Positions 44,046 through 51,437 of a DNA stretch of 64,000 nt are shown one piece after another (within the stretch, counting starts at the first letter, position 1; each line of letters begins with the position of its first letter). The position numbers were made by a program, and so were the translations under genes. The notes under the pieces are model-generated. The model was not told the DNA's origin. It saw nothing but the letters and a program-made list of their open reading frames with translations, and did no database searches. The stretch is from Nocardioides sp. S5 (GTDB lineage: Bacteria > Actinomycetota > Actinomycetes > Propionibacteriales > Nocardioidaceae), in assembly GCF_017310035.1 (NCBI RefSeq), contig NZ_CP022296.1:3162001-3226000 (forward strand), given 5' to 3'.

Positions 44046-44768
44046 ATGGACAACGGATCTGGTGTCGGCGTGCTGGACAAGGCGGCCCTCGTGCTCGCGG
44101 CCCTCGAGGCCGGACCGGCCACCCTGGCCGGGCTCGTCGCCGGCACCGGGCTGGCCCGCCCGACCGCCCACCGCCTCGCGGTCGCGCTCGAGCACCACCG
44201 TCTCGTCGCCCGCGACATGCAGGGCCGCTTCGTGCTCGGCCCCCGCCTGTCCGAGCTCTCCGCGGCCGCGGGCGAGGACCGCCTGCTGGCGGCCGCCGGT
44301 CCGGTCCTGGCGCGACTGCGCGACATCACCGGCGAGTCCGCCCAGCTCTGGCGCCGCCAGGGTGAGCACCGCGTCTGCGTCGCCGCCGCCGAGCGCCCCT
44401 CCGGTCTGCGCGACACCATCCCGGTCGGCTCGCAGCTGACGATGAACGCCGGCTCGGCCGCGCAGATACTGCTGGCCTGGGAGGACCCGGAGCGCATGCA
44501 CCGCGGCCTCCAGAACGCCGCCTTCTCCGCCACCGCGCTCTCGGGCATCCGTCGCCGTGGCTGGTCGCAGTCGGTGGGTGAGCGCGAGCAGGGCGTCGCG
44601 TCCGTGTCGGCTCCGGTCCGCTCCCCCGGCGGCAAGGTCATCGCCGCCGTCTCGGTCTCCGGCCCGCTCGAGCGCCTCTCGCGCCAGCCCGGCCGCATGC
44701 ACGCACCCGCCGTGCTCGCCGCCGCCGACCGGCTCTCGGAGTCGCTGCGCCGCGCTGCGGCGGAGTAG
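44046..44768 (+). CDS. ndgR: IclR family regulator NdgR
   Basis: A 240-residue IclR-type regulator: winged helix-turn-helix at about 8-65 ([39 protein letters not shown]) and a ligand-binding domain (about 75-235) with LRDIPVGSQ-like [20 protein letters not shown], and [27 protein letters not shown]. Divergent orthologues next to leuCD in Streptomyces and Corynebacterium (NdgR/LtbR) control branched-chain amino acid genes. Position and sequence both match. ATG 44046 lies eight bases after an AT-rich -10-like stretch, so it may be leaderless. Confidence 0.93.
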   Translation: MDNGSGVGVLDKAALVLAALEAGPATLAGLVAGTGLARPTAHRLAVALEHHRLVARDMQGRFVLGPRLSELSAAAGEDRLLAAAGPVLARLRDITGESAQLWRRQGEHRVCVAAAERPSGLRDTIPVGSQLTMNAGSAAQILLAWEDPERMHRGLQNAAFSATALSGIRRRGWSQSVGEREQGVASVSAPVRSPGGKVIAAVSVSGPLERLSRQPGRMHAPAVLAAADRLSESLRRAAAE

Positions 44769-44824
44769 GCGACTGAGCATCGCGGCTCTGTGCGGCGTCC
44801 GGTCGCCGGCGCGAGGATGAGCCC

Positions 44825-45226
44825 ATGAGACTCCTCCTGGCCGCCATCGTCCGTCTGGTCGCGCTGGGAGTTGGCCTCGCCGCCTACTATGCGGCCCTGC
44901 CCGCCCTCTTCCCGGGCTCCACCGACGCCAACATCGGAGCCGGTCTCCTCGCGTTCGGCGGCATCGTCGTGGTGAGCCTCGGCTGGGCCTTCGCCGATGC
45001 CCGACGCCGCGGAGCGTCGTCCACGATCGCAACCTGGGCCATCGTCGCGGTCGCGTTCGGAGTGCTGTGGCTCGTCAGGCTCGCCACCCTCGAGGCGGAC
45101 GACAGCATGACCCTGGTCGACCGGCTCAGGCTCGATGCCTTCCTGGTCGTCTTCACCGCAGGCCTCGTGCTCGTGCCTGCTGCTCTGGGGGCGGCGCTCG
45201 GTGACAGGCTGCGCAGCCCGGAGTGA
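44825..45226 (+). CDS. Small multi-pass membrane protein
   Basis: A 133-residue hydrophobic protein with four predicted membrane helices (about 5-28, 38-57, 68-88, 103-125) separated by short charged loops, for example ADARRRGASS and RLATLEADDSMTLVDRLRLD. No family recognised. It follows ndgR after 56 bases in the same direction and faces ogt. Function unknown. Confidence 0.75.
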   Translation: MRLLLAAIVRLVALGVGLAAYYAALPALFPGSTDANIGAGLLAFGGIVVVSLGWAFADARRRGASSTIATWAIVAVAFGVLWLVRLATLEADDSMTLVDRLRLDAFLVVFTAGLVLVPAALGAALGDRLRSPE

Positions 45227-45238
45227 GGAGCTCGCGAC

Positions 45239-45721
45239 TCAGAACAGCGCGTCCTGCTCGAGCTCCAGCAGCTGCTGCTTGCGCTCGAGGCCGCCGGCAT
45301 AGCCGGTGAGGGTGCCGTTGGCGCCGATCACCCGGTGGCAGGGCACGACGATCGGGATCGGGTTGCGACCGTTGGCCAGGCCGACGGCGCGCGAGGCGGC
45401 GTTCGTCATGCCGAGACGGCCGGCGACCTCGCCGTAGGACGCGGTCTCGCCGTAGCCGATATGGCCGAGCTGCTCCCACACCCGCTGCTGGAAGTCGGTG
45501 CCGATGGGCGCCAGCGGCAGGTCGAAGTCGGTGAGCTCCCGGTCGAAGTACGCCGTCAGCTGACGCCTCGCCTCGACCAGCACGGGCTCGTCGTCGGAGC
45601 GGGCACCCCGCGGGCGCCCGTCGGCGGGCGGACGGAACGGTGAGAACTCGATCGCCACGATCGAGCCGTCGCGCTCCACGATGCGCAGGTCGCCGATGGG
45701 CGAGGGCAGCACGGTCCACAT
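45239..45721 (-). CDS. ogt: Methylated-DNA-protein cysteine methyltransferase
   Basis: A 160-residue O6-alkylguanine-DNA alkyltransferase that repairs O6-methylguanine and O4-methylthymine by a suicide transfer to cysteine. The acceptor cysteine lies in PIPIVVPCHRVIGANGTLTGYAGGLERK (PCHRV near 130), preceded by the helix-turn-helix segment GHIGYGETASYGEVAGRLG. All catalytic residues are present. ATG 45721 comes one base after the stop of the AdaA-AlkA gene, so both form an alkylation-repair operon. Confidence 0.96.
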   Translation of the reverse strand: MWTVLPSPIGDLRIVERDGSIVAIEFSPFRPPADGRPRGARSDDEPVLVEARRQLTAYFDRELTDFDLPLAPIGTDFQQRVWEQLGHIGYGETASYGEVAGRLGMTNAASRAVGLANGRNPIPIVVPCHRVIGANGTLTGYAGGLERKQQLLELEQDALF

Positions 45722-45722
45722 G

Positions 45723-47249
45723 TCAGTTCTCCTTCGCCGGGCGGGGGGCCGCGGTCGGGTGGTGGTCGGGGGCGGGCGTGGGCGGCATGAGCGGGTTCCA
45801 CAGGTGCATCAGGGCGTAGGAGCGCCACGGTTGCCAGGAGTGCGGGTCAGGCTCGGTGCCGCCGGCACCCAGGTCCGCGAGCACCCGGCGCACGGCGAGG
45901 TCGGTGGGCAGGAAGACGTCAGGGTGCCCGAGCGCCCGCATGGCGACGTAGTCCGCGGTCCATGGTCCGATCCCGGGCAGCGCGAGCAGCGCCCGGCGTA
46001 CGCCGTCGCGGTCGGGGCCGCGGTCGAGCACGACCTCGCCGGCCGCCAGGGCGCTCGCCAGCCCGACGAGCGCGCGGCCGCGTGCCCGCGGCATCGGCAG
46101 GGTCTCGGGATCGACCCCGGCCAGCGTGGCAGCGTCCGGGAACAGGTGCGTGAGGCCGGGGACGGGCGAGTCGACCGGGCGGCCGTGGGCGGCCACGATT
46201 CGTCCGGCCACGGTGCGCGCACCGGTGACGCTGACCTGCTGGCCGATCACGGTGCGCACGGCGGTCTCGTCTCCGTCGACCTGCCCCGGGACGCGCAGTC
46301 CCGGCGTGGCGCGCACGAGGTCACCGAGCACGGGGTCGGCGCCGAGGTGCGCGTCGACGGCGCCGGGGTCGCAGTCGGCGTCGAGCAGGCGGCGTGCGCG
46401 CTCGCTGGCCGCGGCGGTGTCGCGGAGGTCGGCGAGCCAGAACTCGGCCTCCACGAAGCCGGTGCCCCCGGCGCCCGCCAGGTCGTCGAGGTGGAGGCGG
46501 ACCGTGCCGGGGCCGTGCGGGAGGTCGAGGGTGCGGGCGTAGCAGCCGGGTGCGGCCACCTCGACGCCCGGGACGAGGTGGTAGGCGAGGAAGTCCAGGA
46601 GCCGTCGCCCCGCGAAAGGAGTGCGCACCGCCAGCCGCATGGCCAGGGAGCCCGACGCGCGGCCGTCACGCGGAGTGCGTCTGCTCCCCCGCAGCAGGCT
46701 CGGCGAGGCGTCGTAGACCTCGCGCACGGTCTCGTTGAACTGCCGCACGCTGGCGAACCCGGCGGCGAAGGCCACGTCGGTGATGGCCAGGTCGGTGGTC
46801 TCCAGCAGGGTCCTCGCGGTCTGCGCACGACGGGCGCGGGCCAGGGCGAGCGGCGTGGCGCCCAGCTCCTGGCTGAGCAGGCGGCCGAGGTGCCGCGGGG
46901 TGTAGCCGACCCGGCGCGCCAGGCCGTCCACCCCCTCGCGATCGACGAGCCCGTCGGCGATCAGGCGCATGGCGCGTCCGGCGACGTCGGCGGCGACGTC
47001 CCACTCGGGGCTGCCCGGTGTGGCGTCGGGCAGGCAGCGCTTGCAGGCGCGGTAGCCGGCAGCGTGGGCGCTGGCGGCCGTGGCGTGGAAGCTGACGTTG
47101 GCGACCGCCGGGGTGCGCGCCGGGCAGGAGGGCCGGCAGTAGATCCCGGTGGTGCGCACGGCGGTGTAGAACACGCCGTCGAAGCGCCGGTCCCGGCTCT
47201 GCACCGCGCGGTAGCACGCGTCGGTGTCGAGGTGTCCGGACGGCGTCAT
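45723..47249 (-). CDS. AdaA-AlkA fusion, alkylation repair regulator/glycosylase
   Basis: A 508-residue fusion. The N-terminal Ada zinc domain (about 5-80) holds the methyl-phosphotriester acceptor cysteine region TTGIYCRPSCPARTP and the second pair YRACKRCLPD; an AraC-type helix-turn-helix follows (about 95-190, GVDGLARRVGYTPRHLGRLLSQ and ITDVAFAAGFASVRQFNE); the C-terminal half is a 3-methyladenine DNA glycosylase II (AlkA), with its N-terminal domain and the HhH-GPD core LPGIGPWTADYVAMRALGHPD with catalytic aspartate in PTDLAVRR. It would sense methylated DNA, activate its own operon and remove alkylated bases. ATG 47249 gives the expected MTPSGHLDTDACYRAVQSRD start. Confidence 0.95.
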   Translation of the reverse strand: MTPSGHLDTDACYRAVQSRDRRFDGVFYTAVRTTGIYCRPSCPARTPAVANVSFHATAASAHAAGYRACKRCLPDATPGSPEWDVAADVAGRAMRLIADGLVDREGVDGLARRVGYTPRHLGRLLSQELGATPLALARARRAQTARTLLETTDLAITDVAFAAGFASVRQFNETVREVYDASPSLLRGSRRTPRDGRASGSLAMRLAVRTPFAGRRLLDFLAYHLVPGVEVAAPGCYARTLDLPHGPGTVRLHLDDLAGAGGTGFVEAEFWLADLRDTAAASERARRLLDADCDPGAVDAHLGADPVLGDLVRATPGLRVPGQVDGDETAVRTVIGQQVSVTGARTVAGRIVAAHGRPVDSPVPGLTHLFPDAATLAGVDPETLPMPRARGRALVGLASALAAGEVVLDRGPDRDGVRRALLALPGIGPWTADYVAMRALGHPDVFLPTDLAVRRVLADLGAGGTEPDPHSWQPWRSYALMHLWNPLMPPTPAPDHHPTAAPRPAKEN

Positions 47250-47311
47250 GCCTCGAGTCTGACGACTCGGGGCATGACACACCAGCGGAAATCGGACACG
47301 GCCGTCCGCGC

Positions 47312-47716
47312 TCAGGCGCCGGGACGGTAGCGACGCTCGGGACGCCCGGCACCGCCGTACTGCAGGCGCACCGACGCCGACCCGCGAGCCACGAAGTGCT
47401 CGAGGTAGCGGCGGGCCGAGACCCGGGAGATGCCGACGACCTCGGCACACTCCGCCGCGGAGAGCTCACCGGCCTCCCCCAACGCCGACGCGACGAGGTC
47501 GGCCGTCTGCGGGCTCAGCCCCTTCGGCAGCGTCGCCGCGGGTGCGGGCGCGGCCGAGCCGAACACGGCGTCGATGTCCTGCTGGCCCGGCGCCGCCGGA
47601 CCCGACAGGGCCAGGTGGGCGGAGCGGAAGGACTCCAGGCGCACCCGCAGGTCGTCGTAGTCGAAGGGCTTGACGAGGTAGTGGACCGCTCCACTGGACG
47701 CTGCGGCGCGCCACGT
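47312..47716 (-). pseudogene. Truncated CitB/DctR-type response regulator (3' part)
   Basis: The C-terminal half of a two-component response regulator. What remains is the end of the receiver domain, [20 protein letters not shown] with the conserved KPF lysine, and the helix-turn-helix output domain with LSAAECAEVVGISRVSARRYLEH and VRLQYGGAGRPERRYRPG, as in CitB/DpiA-type regulators of tricarboxylate uptake. The first ~95 residues, including the phosphorylated aspartate, are missing; homology stops near 47716, and unrelated sequence follows. No histidine kinase gene is adjacent. It faces away from a truncated tctA gene. A frameshift is excluded because the other two minus frames do not contain the missing part within the 300 bases required. 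Confidence 0.8.
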
Positions 47717-47805
47717 CCCCGGTCCACGTGCGCCCCTGCTGCACGGTGCTGCCGGACAGGTCGATGCGACGTTCACGGCCACCGAAGTCGCTGCTGACGA
47801 GCACG
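47709..47805 (-). other. 97-base insert at the deletion junction
   Basis: This segment lies exactly between the end of response regulator homology and the start of TctA homology and matches neither. Read on the minus strand it has an open frame with protein-like composition, including [17 protein letters not shown] and [13 protein letters not shown], resembling a beta-sandwich end of some secreted or glycan-active enzyme. It may be a remnant of a third gene caught in the rearrangement. Identity unknown. Confidence 0.4.
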
Positions 47806-49110
47806 AACACCCCGGGTGAGTCGGCCTCCGTGATGACGGCGCTGGAGGGCAACCTGATGGCCCGGGCGGGACGGGCGGCACAGGCGCTGGCCACCGCCGC
47901 CATCGGGTCCTTCATCGCCGGTACCATCGGCACCTTGCTGGTGGTCTTCTTCGCCCCGGCGCTCGCATCGGTGGCGGTCGAGATCGGCGCGCCGTCCTAC
48001 TTCGCGCTGATGGTGCTCGCCATGGTCATGGTGACCAGCGTGCTGGGTCGCTCGTGGCTGCGCGGCTTCATCGCGCTCTTCGTCGGCCTCACCATCGGTC
48101 TGGTCGGCCTCGACCTCAACACCGGCCAGCCGCGGCTGAGCTTCGACCAGCCGCTGCTCGCGGACCGCATCGACGTCGTCGTGGTCGCGGTCGGCATCTT
48201 CGCCCTCGGCGAGGCGCTCTGGGTGGCCGCGCACCTGCGTCGCAGCCCACTGCACGTCATCCCCGTCGGCCGGCCCTGGATGGGCCGCGCCGACCTCCGT
48301 CGGTCGTGGGGTCCGTGGCTGCGCGGCACGGCGTACGGCTTCCCGTTCGGCGCGCTACCCGCAGGCGGCGCAGAGATCCCGACCTTCCTGTCCTACCTGA
48401 CCGAGAAGCGGATCGCGAAGCGCAACGGCCACGACGAGTTCGGCCACGGCGCGATCGAGGGCGTCGCAGGTCCGGAGGCGGCGAACAACGCCTCGGCGGC
48501 CGGCACCTTCGTGCCCCTGCTGGCGCTCGGCCTGCCAGTCACCGCCACCTCCGCGGTGATGCTCGCTGCCCTGCAGGGCTACGGCATCGAGCCCGGCCCG
48601 GGCCTGATGACCGACCAGCCTGAGCTGGTGTGGGCGCTGCTGGCCAGCCTGCTCGTCGGCAACGCGCTGCTGCTGGTGCTCAACCTGCCGCTCGCCCCGG
48701 TGTGGGCCAAGCTCCTGCGCATCCCCCGGCCGCAGCTCTACGCCGGCATCCTGTTCTTCGCCGCGCTCGGTGCCTACGCTGCCAACCTGCAGGCCTTCGA
48801 CCTGTTCCTGCTGCTGCTGCTCGGCCTGCTGGGCCTGGCGATGCGCCGCTTCGGGCTGCCAGTGCTGCCGCTGATCCTCGGCGTGATCCTGGGCCCGCTC
48901 ATGGAGTTCCGGCTGCGCGAGGCGATGTCCATCTCCGGCGGAGAGGTCTCCGGGCTCTGGAGCGAGCCGCTCGCCGTGGTGATCTACGTGCTCGTGGCCC
49001 TCGCGGTCGTGGCACCGCTCGTGCTCAAGGCCGTGCGCCCTGTCCCCGCCGACGTGGTGGAGGCCGAGGGGCTCGACATCCCTGCCGTCGAAGAGGAGAA
49101 GGTGCGATGA
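47806..49110 (+). pseudogene. tctA: 5'-truncated tctA tricarboxylate transporter permease
   Basis: The 3' part of a TctA large permease subunit of the tripartite tricarboxylate transporter. Homology begins abruptly at [16 protein letters not shown], which in full-length proteins lies about 80-85 residues from the start; the N-terminal helices with the TctA signature around the first GVLPGxGP motif are gone. The remaining ~434 codons are open, with many hydrophobic helices, [19 protein letters not shown] and [16 protein letters not shown] intact. Partner genes tctC and tctB, which usually precede tctA, are absent. GTG 47728 or ATG 47833 could still start a shortened protein, but transport function is doubtful. 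It overlaps uspA by ATGA. Confidence 0.8.
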
Positions 49111-49514
49111 ACGACCGTGCGACCGTGATCGTGGTGGGCTGGTCCCCCGACGAGTTCGGCGAGGCCGCCCTGGCGCGAGCCGTCGAGGAGGCGAGGCTGC
49201 GTCAGGGTCGGATCGTGGTGGTCAACGCCACCCGCGGTGACGCGCTCGTCGACGACCGATACGCCGACGAGGACCAGCTCGCCCGGCTGGCGACCGAGCT
49301 GGCCGCCAGCGGCGTCGAGGTCGACGTACGCCGCTCGATGGGCGCCGACGTCGGCGACCAGGTGCTCGCCGTCGCCGGCGACGTGTCCGCCGACCTGATC
49401 GTCATCGGCCTGCGCCGGCGCTCGCCGGTGGGCAAGTTGCTCATGGGCAGCGTCGCGCAACGCATCCTGCTCGGTGCCGAGTGCGCGGTGCTGGCGGTCA
49501 AGCCGCCGCACTGA
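49107..49514 (+). CDS. Universal stress protein
   Basis: A 135-residue UspA-type protein with a Rossmann-like fold. It starts [20 protein letters not shown] and ends with the ATP-binding pattern [39 protein letters not shown] (G-2x-G-9x-G-S). UspA genes are often attached to tctCBA operons in actinobacteria; here ATGA overlap with the truncated tctA shows the original linkage. It may now be expressed from a chance promoter or not at all. Followed by a strong hairpin at 49535-49566. Confidence 0.9.
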   Translation: MNDRATVIVVGWSPDEFGEAALARAVEEARLRQGRIVVVNATRGDALVDDRYADEDQLARLATELAASGVEVDVRRSMGADVGDQVLAVAGDVSADLIVIGLRRRSPVGKLLMGSVAQRILLGAECAVLAVKPPH

Positions 49515-49534
49515 TCCCACCTGCTGCGCGACGT

Positions 49535-49566
49535 CGAAGGGCCCGGTCTGGTGACCGGGCCCTTCG
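49535..49566 (+). terminator. uspA terminator hairpin
   Basis: A perfect 14-bp stem CGAAGGGCCCGGTC / GACCGGGCCCTTCG with loop TGGT, 20 bases after the uspA stop, followed by the weak T-rich TTCGT. The arms are identical in sequence to those of the hairpin at 50083-50114. Confidence 0.75.
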
Positions 49567-49594
49567 TTCGTGCGTCCTCGGTGCGCCGACGCGC

Positions 49595-50008
49595 TCAGCC
49601 GGCCTCCGTGCGCACGAGCGGCCCGCGGGCGAGCACGACCACCATGACGAGCGGGATGGCCGCGGCGAGCACGTGCGGGAAGGGCGTCAGGATCGCGAGG
49701 AACCCGGTGAGCACGCCACCGAGGAGTGCGATCGCACCGAACAGCCGCCTCGTCGTGGCCCTCCCAGCAGCCACGTCGACCGTCTCGGGGTCGTCGCCGT
49801 GGATCAGCCGTGCCACCCCGATCGCCGCCCCGGAGAGCAGCAGCAACGCCAGGACGGTCAGGACGAACGATCCCGCGACCTCCGGGTCGCGACCACCGAT
49901 GAGGGCGACGGTCACCGCCAGGGCGAGCAGCGCGATCGACGCGACGACGGCGACGGCGATGCCCAGTCGCAGCCGGGCCGGCGTGGTGGGGTTCGGCCGT
50001 GGGGTCAC
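49595..50008 (-). CDS. Membrane protein of unknown function
   Basis: A 137-residue protein with four predicted membrane helices (about 15-35, 45-65, 90-107, 110-130). A basic, proline-rich N-terminus precedes the first. No family recognised. GTG 50008 is supported by a TACGTT -10 element six bases upstream (50015-50020), i.e. a leaderless gene; a much longer open frame continues upstream through the tRNA-Glu gene and cannot be coding. It lies between two identical-arm hairpins. Confidence 0.65.
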   Translation of the reverse strand: MTPRPNPTTPARLRLGIAVAVVASIALLALAVTVALIGGRDPEVAGSFVLTVLALLLLSGAAIGVARLIHGDDPETVDVAAGRATTRRLFGAIALLGGVLTGFLAILTPFPHVLAAAIPLVMVVVLARGPLVRTEAG

Positions 50009-50082
50009 GGGGCCAACGTAGGCGGTGCTTCGGGCGAAGCGCGGGACCAGGGCGGCAGCGCCGGAGGAAGGTCGACCAACGA

Positions 50083-50114
50083 CGAAGGGCCCGGTCCGAA
50101 GACCGGGCCCTTCG
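50083..50114 (-). terminator. tRNA-Glu terminator hairpin with UUCG loop
   Basis: A perfect 14-bp stem whose minus-strand loop is the very stable C(UUCG)G tetraloop, starting nine bases past the 3' end of tRNA-Glu. It follows the tRNA in its direction of transcription. The stem arms equal those after uspA. Confidence 0.75.
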
Positions 50115-50122
50115 TTCTGCGT

Positions 50123-50198
50123 TGGTACCCCCGACCGGATTTGAACCGGCGTTACCGCCGTGAGAGGGCGACGTCCTAGGCCGCTAGACGACGGGGGC
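50123..50198 (-). tRNA. tRNA-Glu (anticodon CUC)
   Basis: A complete cloverleaf on the minus strand: acceptor GCCCCCG / CGGGGGT, D arm with TAGCGGCCTA, anticodon stem TCGCC / GGCGG around loop CTCTCAC (anticodon CTC), and T arm GCCGG-TTCAAAT-CCGGT. The CCA end is encoded (bases 50123-50125). It reads GAG codons. Just before it, on the same strand, is tRNA-Gln, then gltX upstream of both. Confidence 0.95.
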
Positions 50199-50284
50199 TT
50201 GCAGATGCCGCTCACTGAGCGGCGGAGAGAACATTATCGAAGATGATGTCCCGCTCCAAATCCGGGCCGTGCGGTCCGGATTCG

Positions 50285-50356
50285 CTGGGGTACTAGGACT
50301 CGAACCTAGAACAACTGGACCAGAACCAGCCGTGTTGCCAATTACACCATACCCCA
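50285..50356 (-). tRNA. tRNA-Gln (anticodon CUG)
   Basis: A cloverleaf of 72 bases on the minus strand: acceptor TGGGGTA / TACCCCA, D arm GTGT-AATTGGCA-ACAC, anticodon stem GCTGG / CCAGT around TTCTGGT (anticodon CTG), and T arm CTAGG-TTCGAGT-CCTAG. Discriminator G; no CCA is encoded. It reads CAG codons. Eubacterial tRNA-Gln typically begins with U, as here. Gln and Glu tRNAs sit downstream of gltX, matching conserved actinobacterial order. Confidence 0.95.
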
Positions 50357-50428
50357 TGGGGGTATCGAGCAGATCGCTTGCGATCATCCCGACCACCACG
50401 CAGTTCCTTGCGGAACCGATCCCGAACG

Positions 50429-51430
50429 TTACACGCGCGGGGGCGAGCCCTCCAAAACGGGGTCCTCCACACGGGCAGGCACTCCCCCGACCGGCGGCCC
50501 GACGTTCATCAGGCCCATCGCCTTCGCGACCCAGGACGCGAGCCCGAGGTAGACCAGCGACTGGACCAGCGTGGACACGATCATCCAGGGGCTCGCCGGA
50601 CCCGTCGCGTTGAGCGCCTCGGTCATGTCGCCGAACGCCAGCGCCATGCCGTAGGCAAGGAAGTTGTTGAGCACGTGCATCGCGATGGCCGCCTCGAGGC
50701 CACCGGTGCGGATGACGAGGATGCCCGCCACCACGCCGAAGGCGAACCGGTCGAAGAACACCGGCGCGCTCTGCCCGACCCCGTGCGCGAGTGCGAAGAG
50801 CAGCGACGGCACGACCACCGCCAGCACGAGCGACACCCGCCGCCACCGCAGCAACGAGCCGAACGCCTGGGTGAGGTAGCCGCGGAAGACGTACTCCTCC
50901 CCCGCTGCCTGCAGCGGCGTCAGCAGGGCGATCACCAGCAGGAAGTCGCGGGTGGTGGTCGTGAAGTCGTTGACCGCCCCCACGGGCTCGGCGCCGTCCG
51001 CCACCGGCAGGAACAGCGCCACGCCCAGGCTGGCCACCAGCGCGACGACCGACAGCGGCAGGCAGGCCAGCAGGAAGCGCCAGCGCAGGCGGGGCGCCAC
51101 CGACGAGAGCCAGCGCGGCTTGAGCCGGTGGAAGAGCCACAGCACGAGCCAGCTGGACGCGATGGCCGAGCCGAGCAGGAGGTTCAGCACCGCCAGGCCC
51201 ATCGGCGTGACGCCCTGGGTGACGTCGAGCAGTGACCCGGCGTCCTCGACGCTGGTGCCGCCCACGATCAGGGCCACCAGCGCGACCAGGCCCAGCACGG
51301 CCGGAACGATCCCGAAGACCATCACCAGGAGCACCGCGGACCCGGCCAGGGAGCGCCACCAGCCGCCGCGCCCGACCCGGTGGAGCTCGTGGTAGCGCGG
51401 CCGGAAGTCGGGCGCGAGCTCAGTGGTCAT
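50429..51430 (-). CDS. CPBP family intramembrane metalloprotease
   Basis: A 333-residue membrane protein with about eight hydrophobic helices and an Abi/CPBP (Rce1-like) protease domain in the C-terminal half. The catalytic motifs are present: AAGEEYVFRGYLTQAFGS (EExxxR, near 190), LFALAHGVG (FxxxH, near 226) and AMHVLNNFLAYG (near 267). Substrate and role are unknown; related proteins act in prenyl protease-like cleavage or bacteriocin immunity. ATG 51430 is seven bases after the gltX stop, so it is probably cotranscribed with gltX. Confidence 0.9.
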   Translation of the reverse strand: MTTELAPDFRPRYHELHRVGRGGWWRSLAGSAVLLVMVFGIVPAVLGLVALVALIVGGTSVEDAGSLLDVTQGVTPMGLAVLNLLLGSAIASSWLVLWLFHRLKPRWLSSVAPRLRWRFLLACLPLSVVALVASLGVALFLPVADGAEPVGAVNDFTTTTRDFLLVIALLTPLQAAGEEYVFRGYLTQAFGSLLRWRRVSLVLAVVVPSLLFALAHGVGQSAPVFFDRFAFGVVAGILVIRTGGLEAAIAMHVLNNFLAYGMALAFGDMTEALNATGPASPWMIVSTLVQSLVYLGLASWVAKAMGLMNVGPPVGGVPARVEDPVLEGSPPRV

Positions 51431-51437
51431 GGCGTCG

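Noticed and set aside
47728..49110. tctA as an intact transporter gene starting at GTG 47728
   Set aside because: The 26 codons before NTPGESAS do not resemble TctA, and the first ~80 residues with essential helices are missing.
50123..50356. tRNA-Glu/tRNA-Gln pair as an integration site for a mobile element
   Set aside because: No integrase, no duplicated tRNA end and no foreign genes were found next to it.
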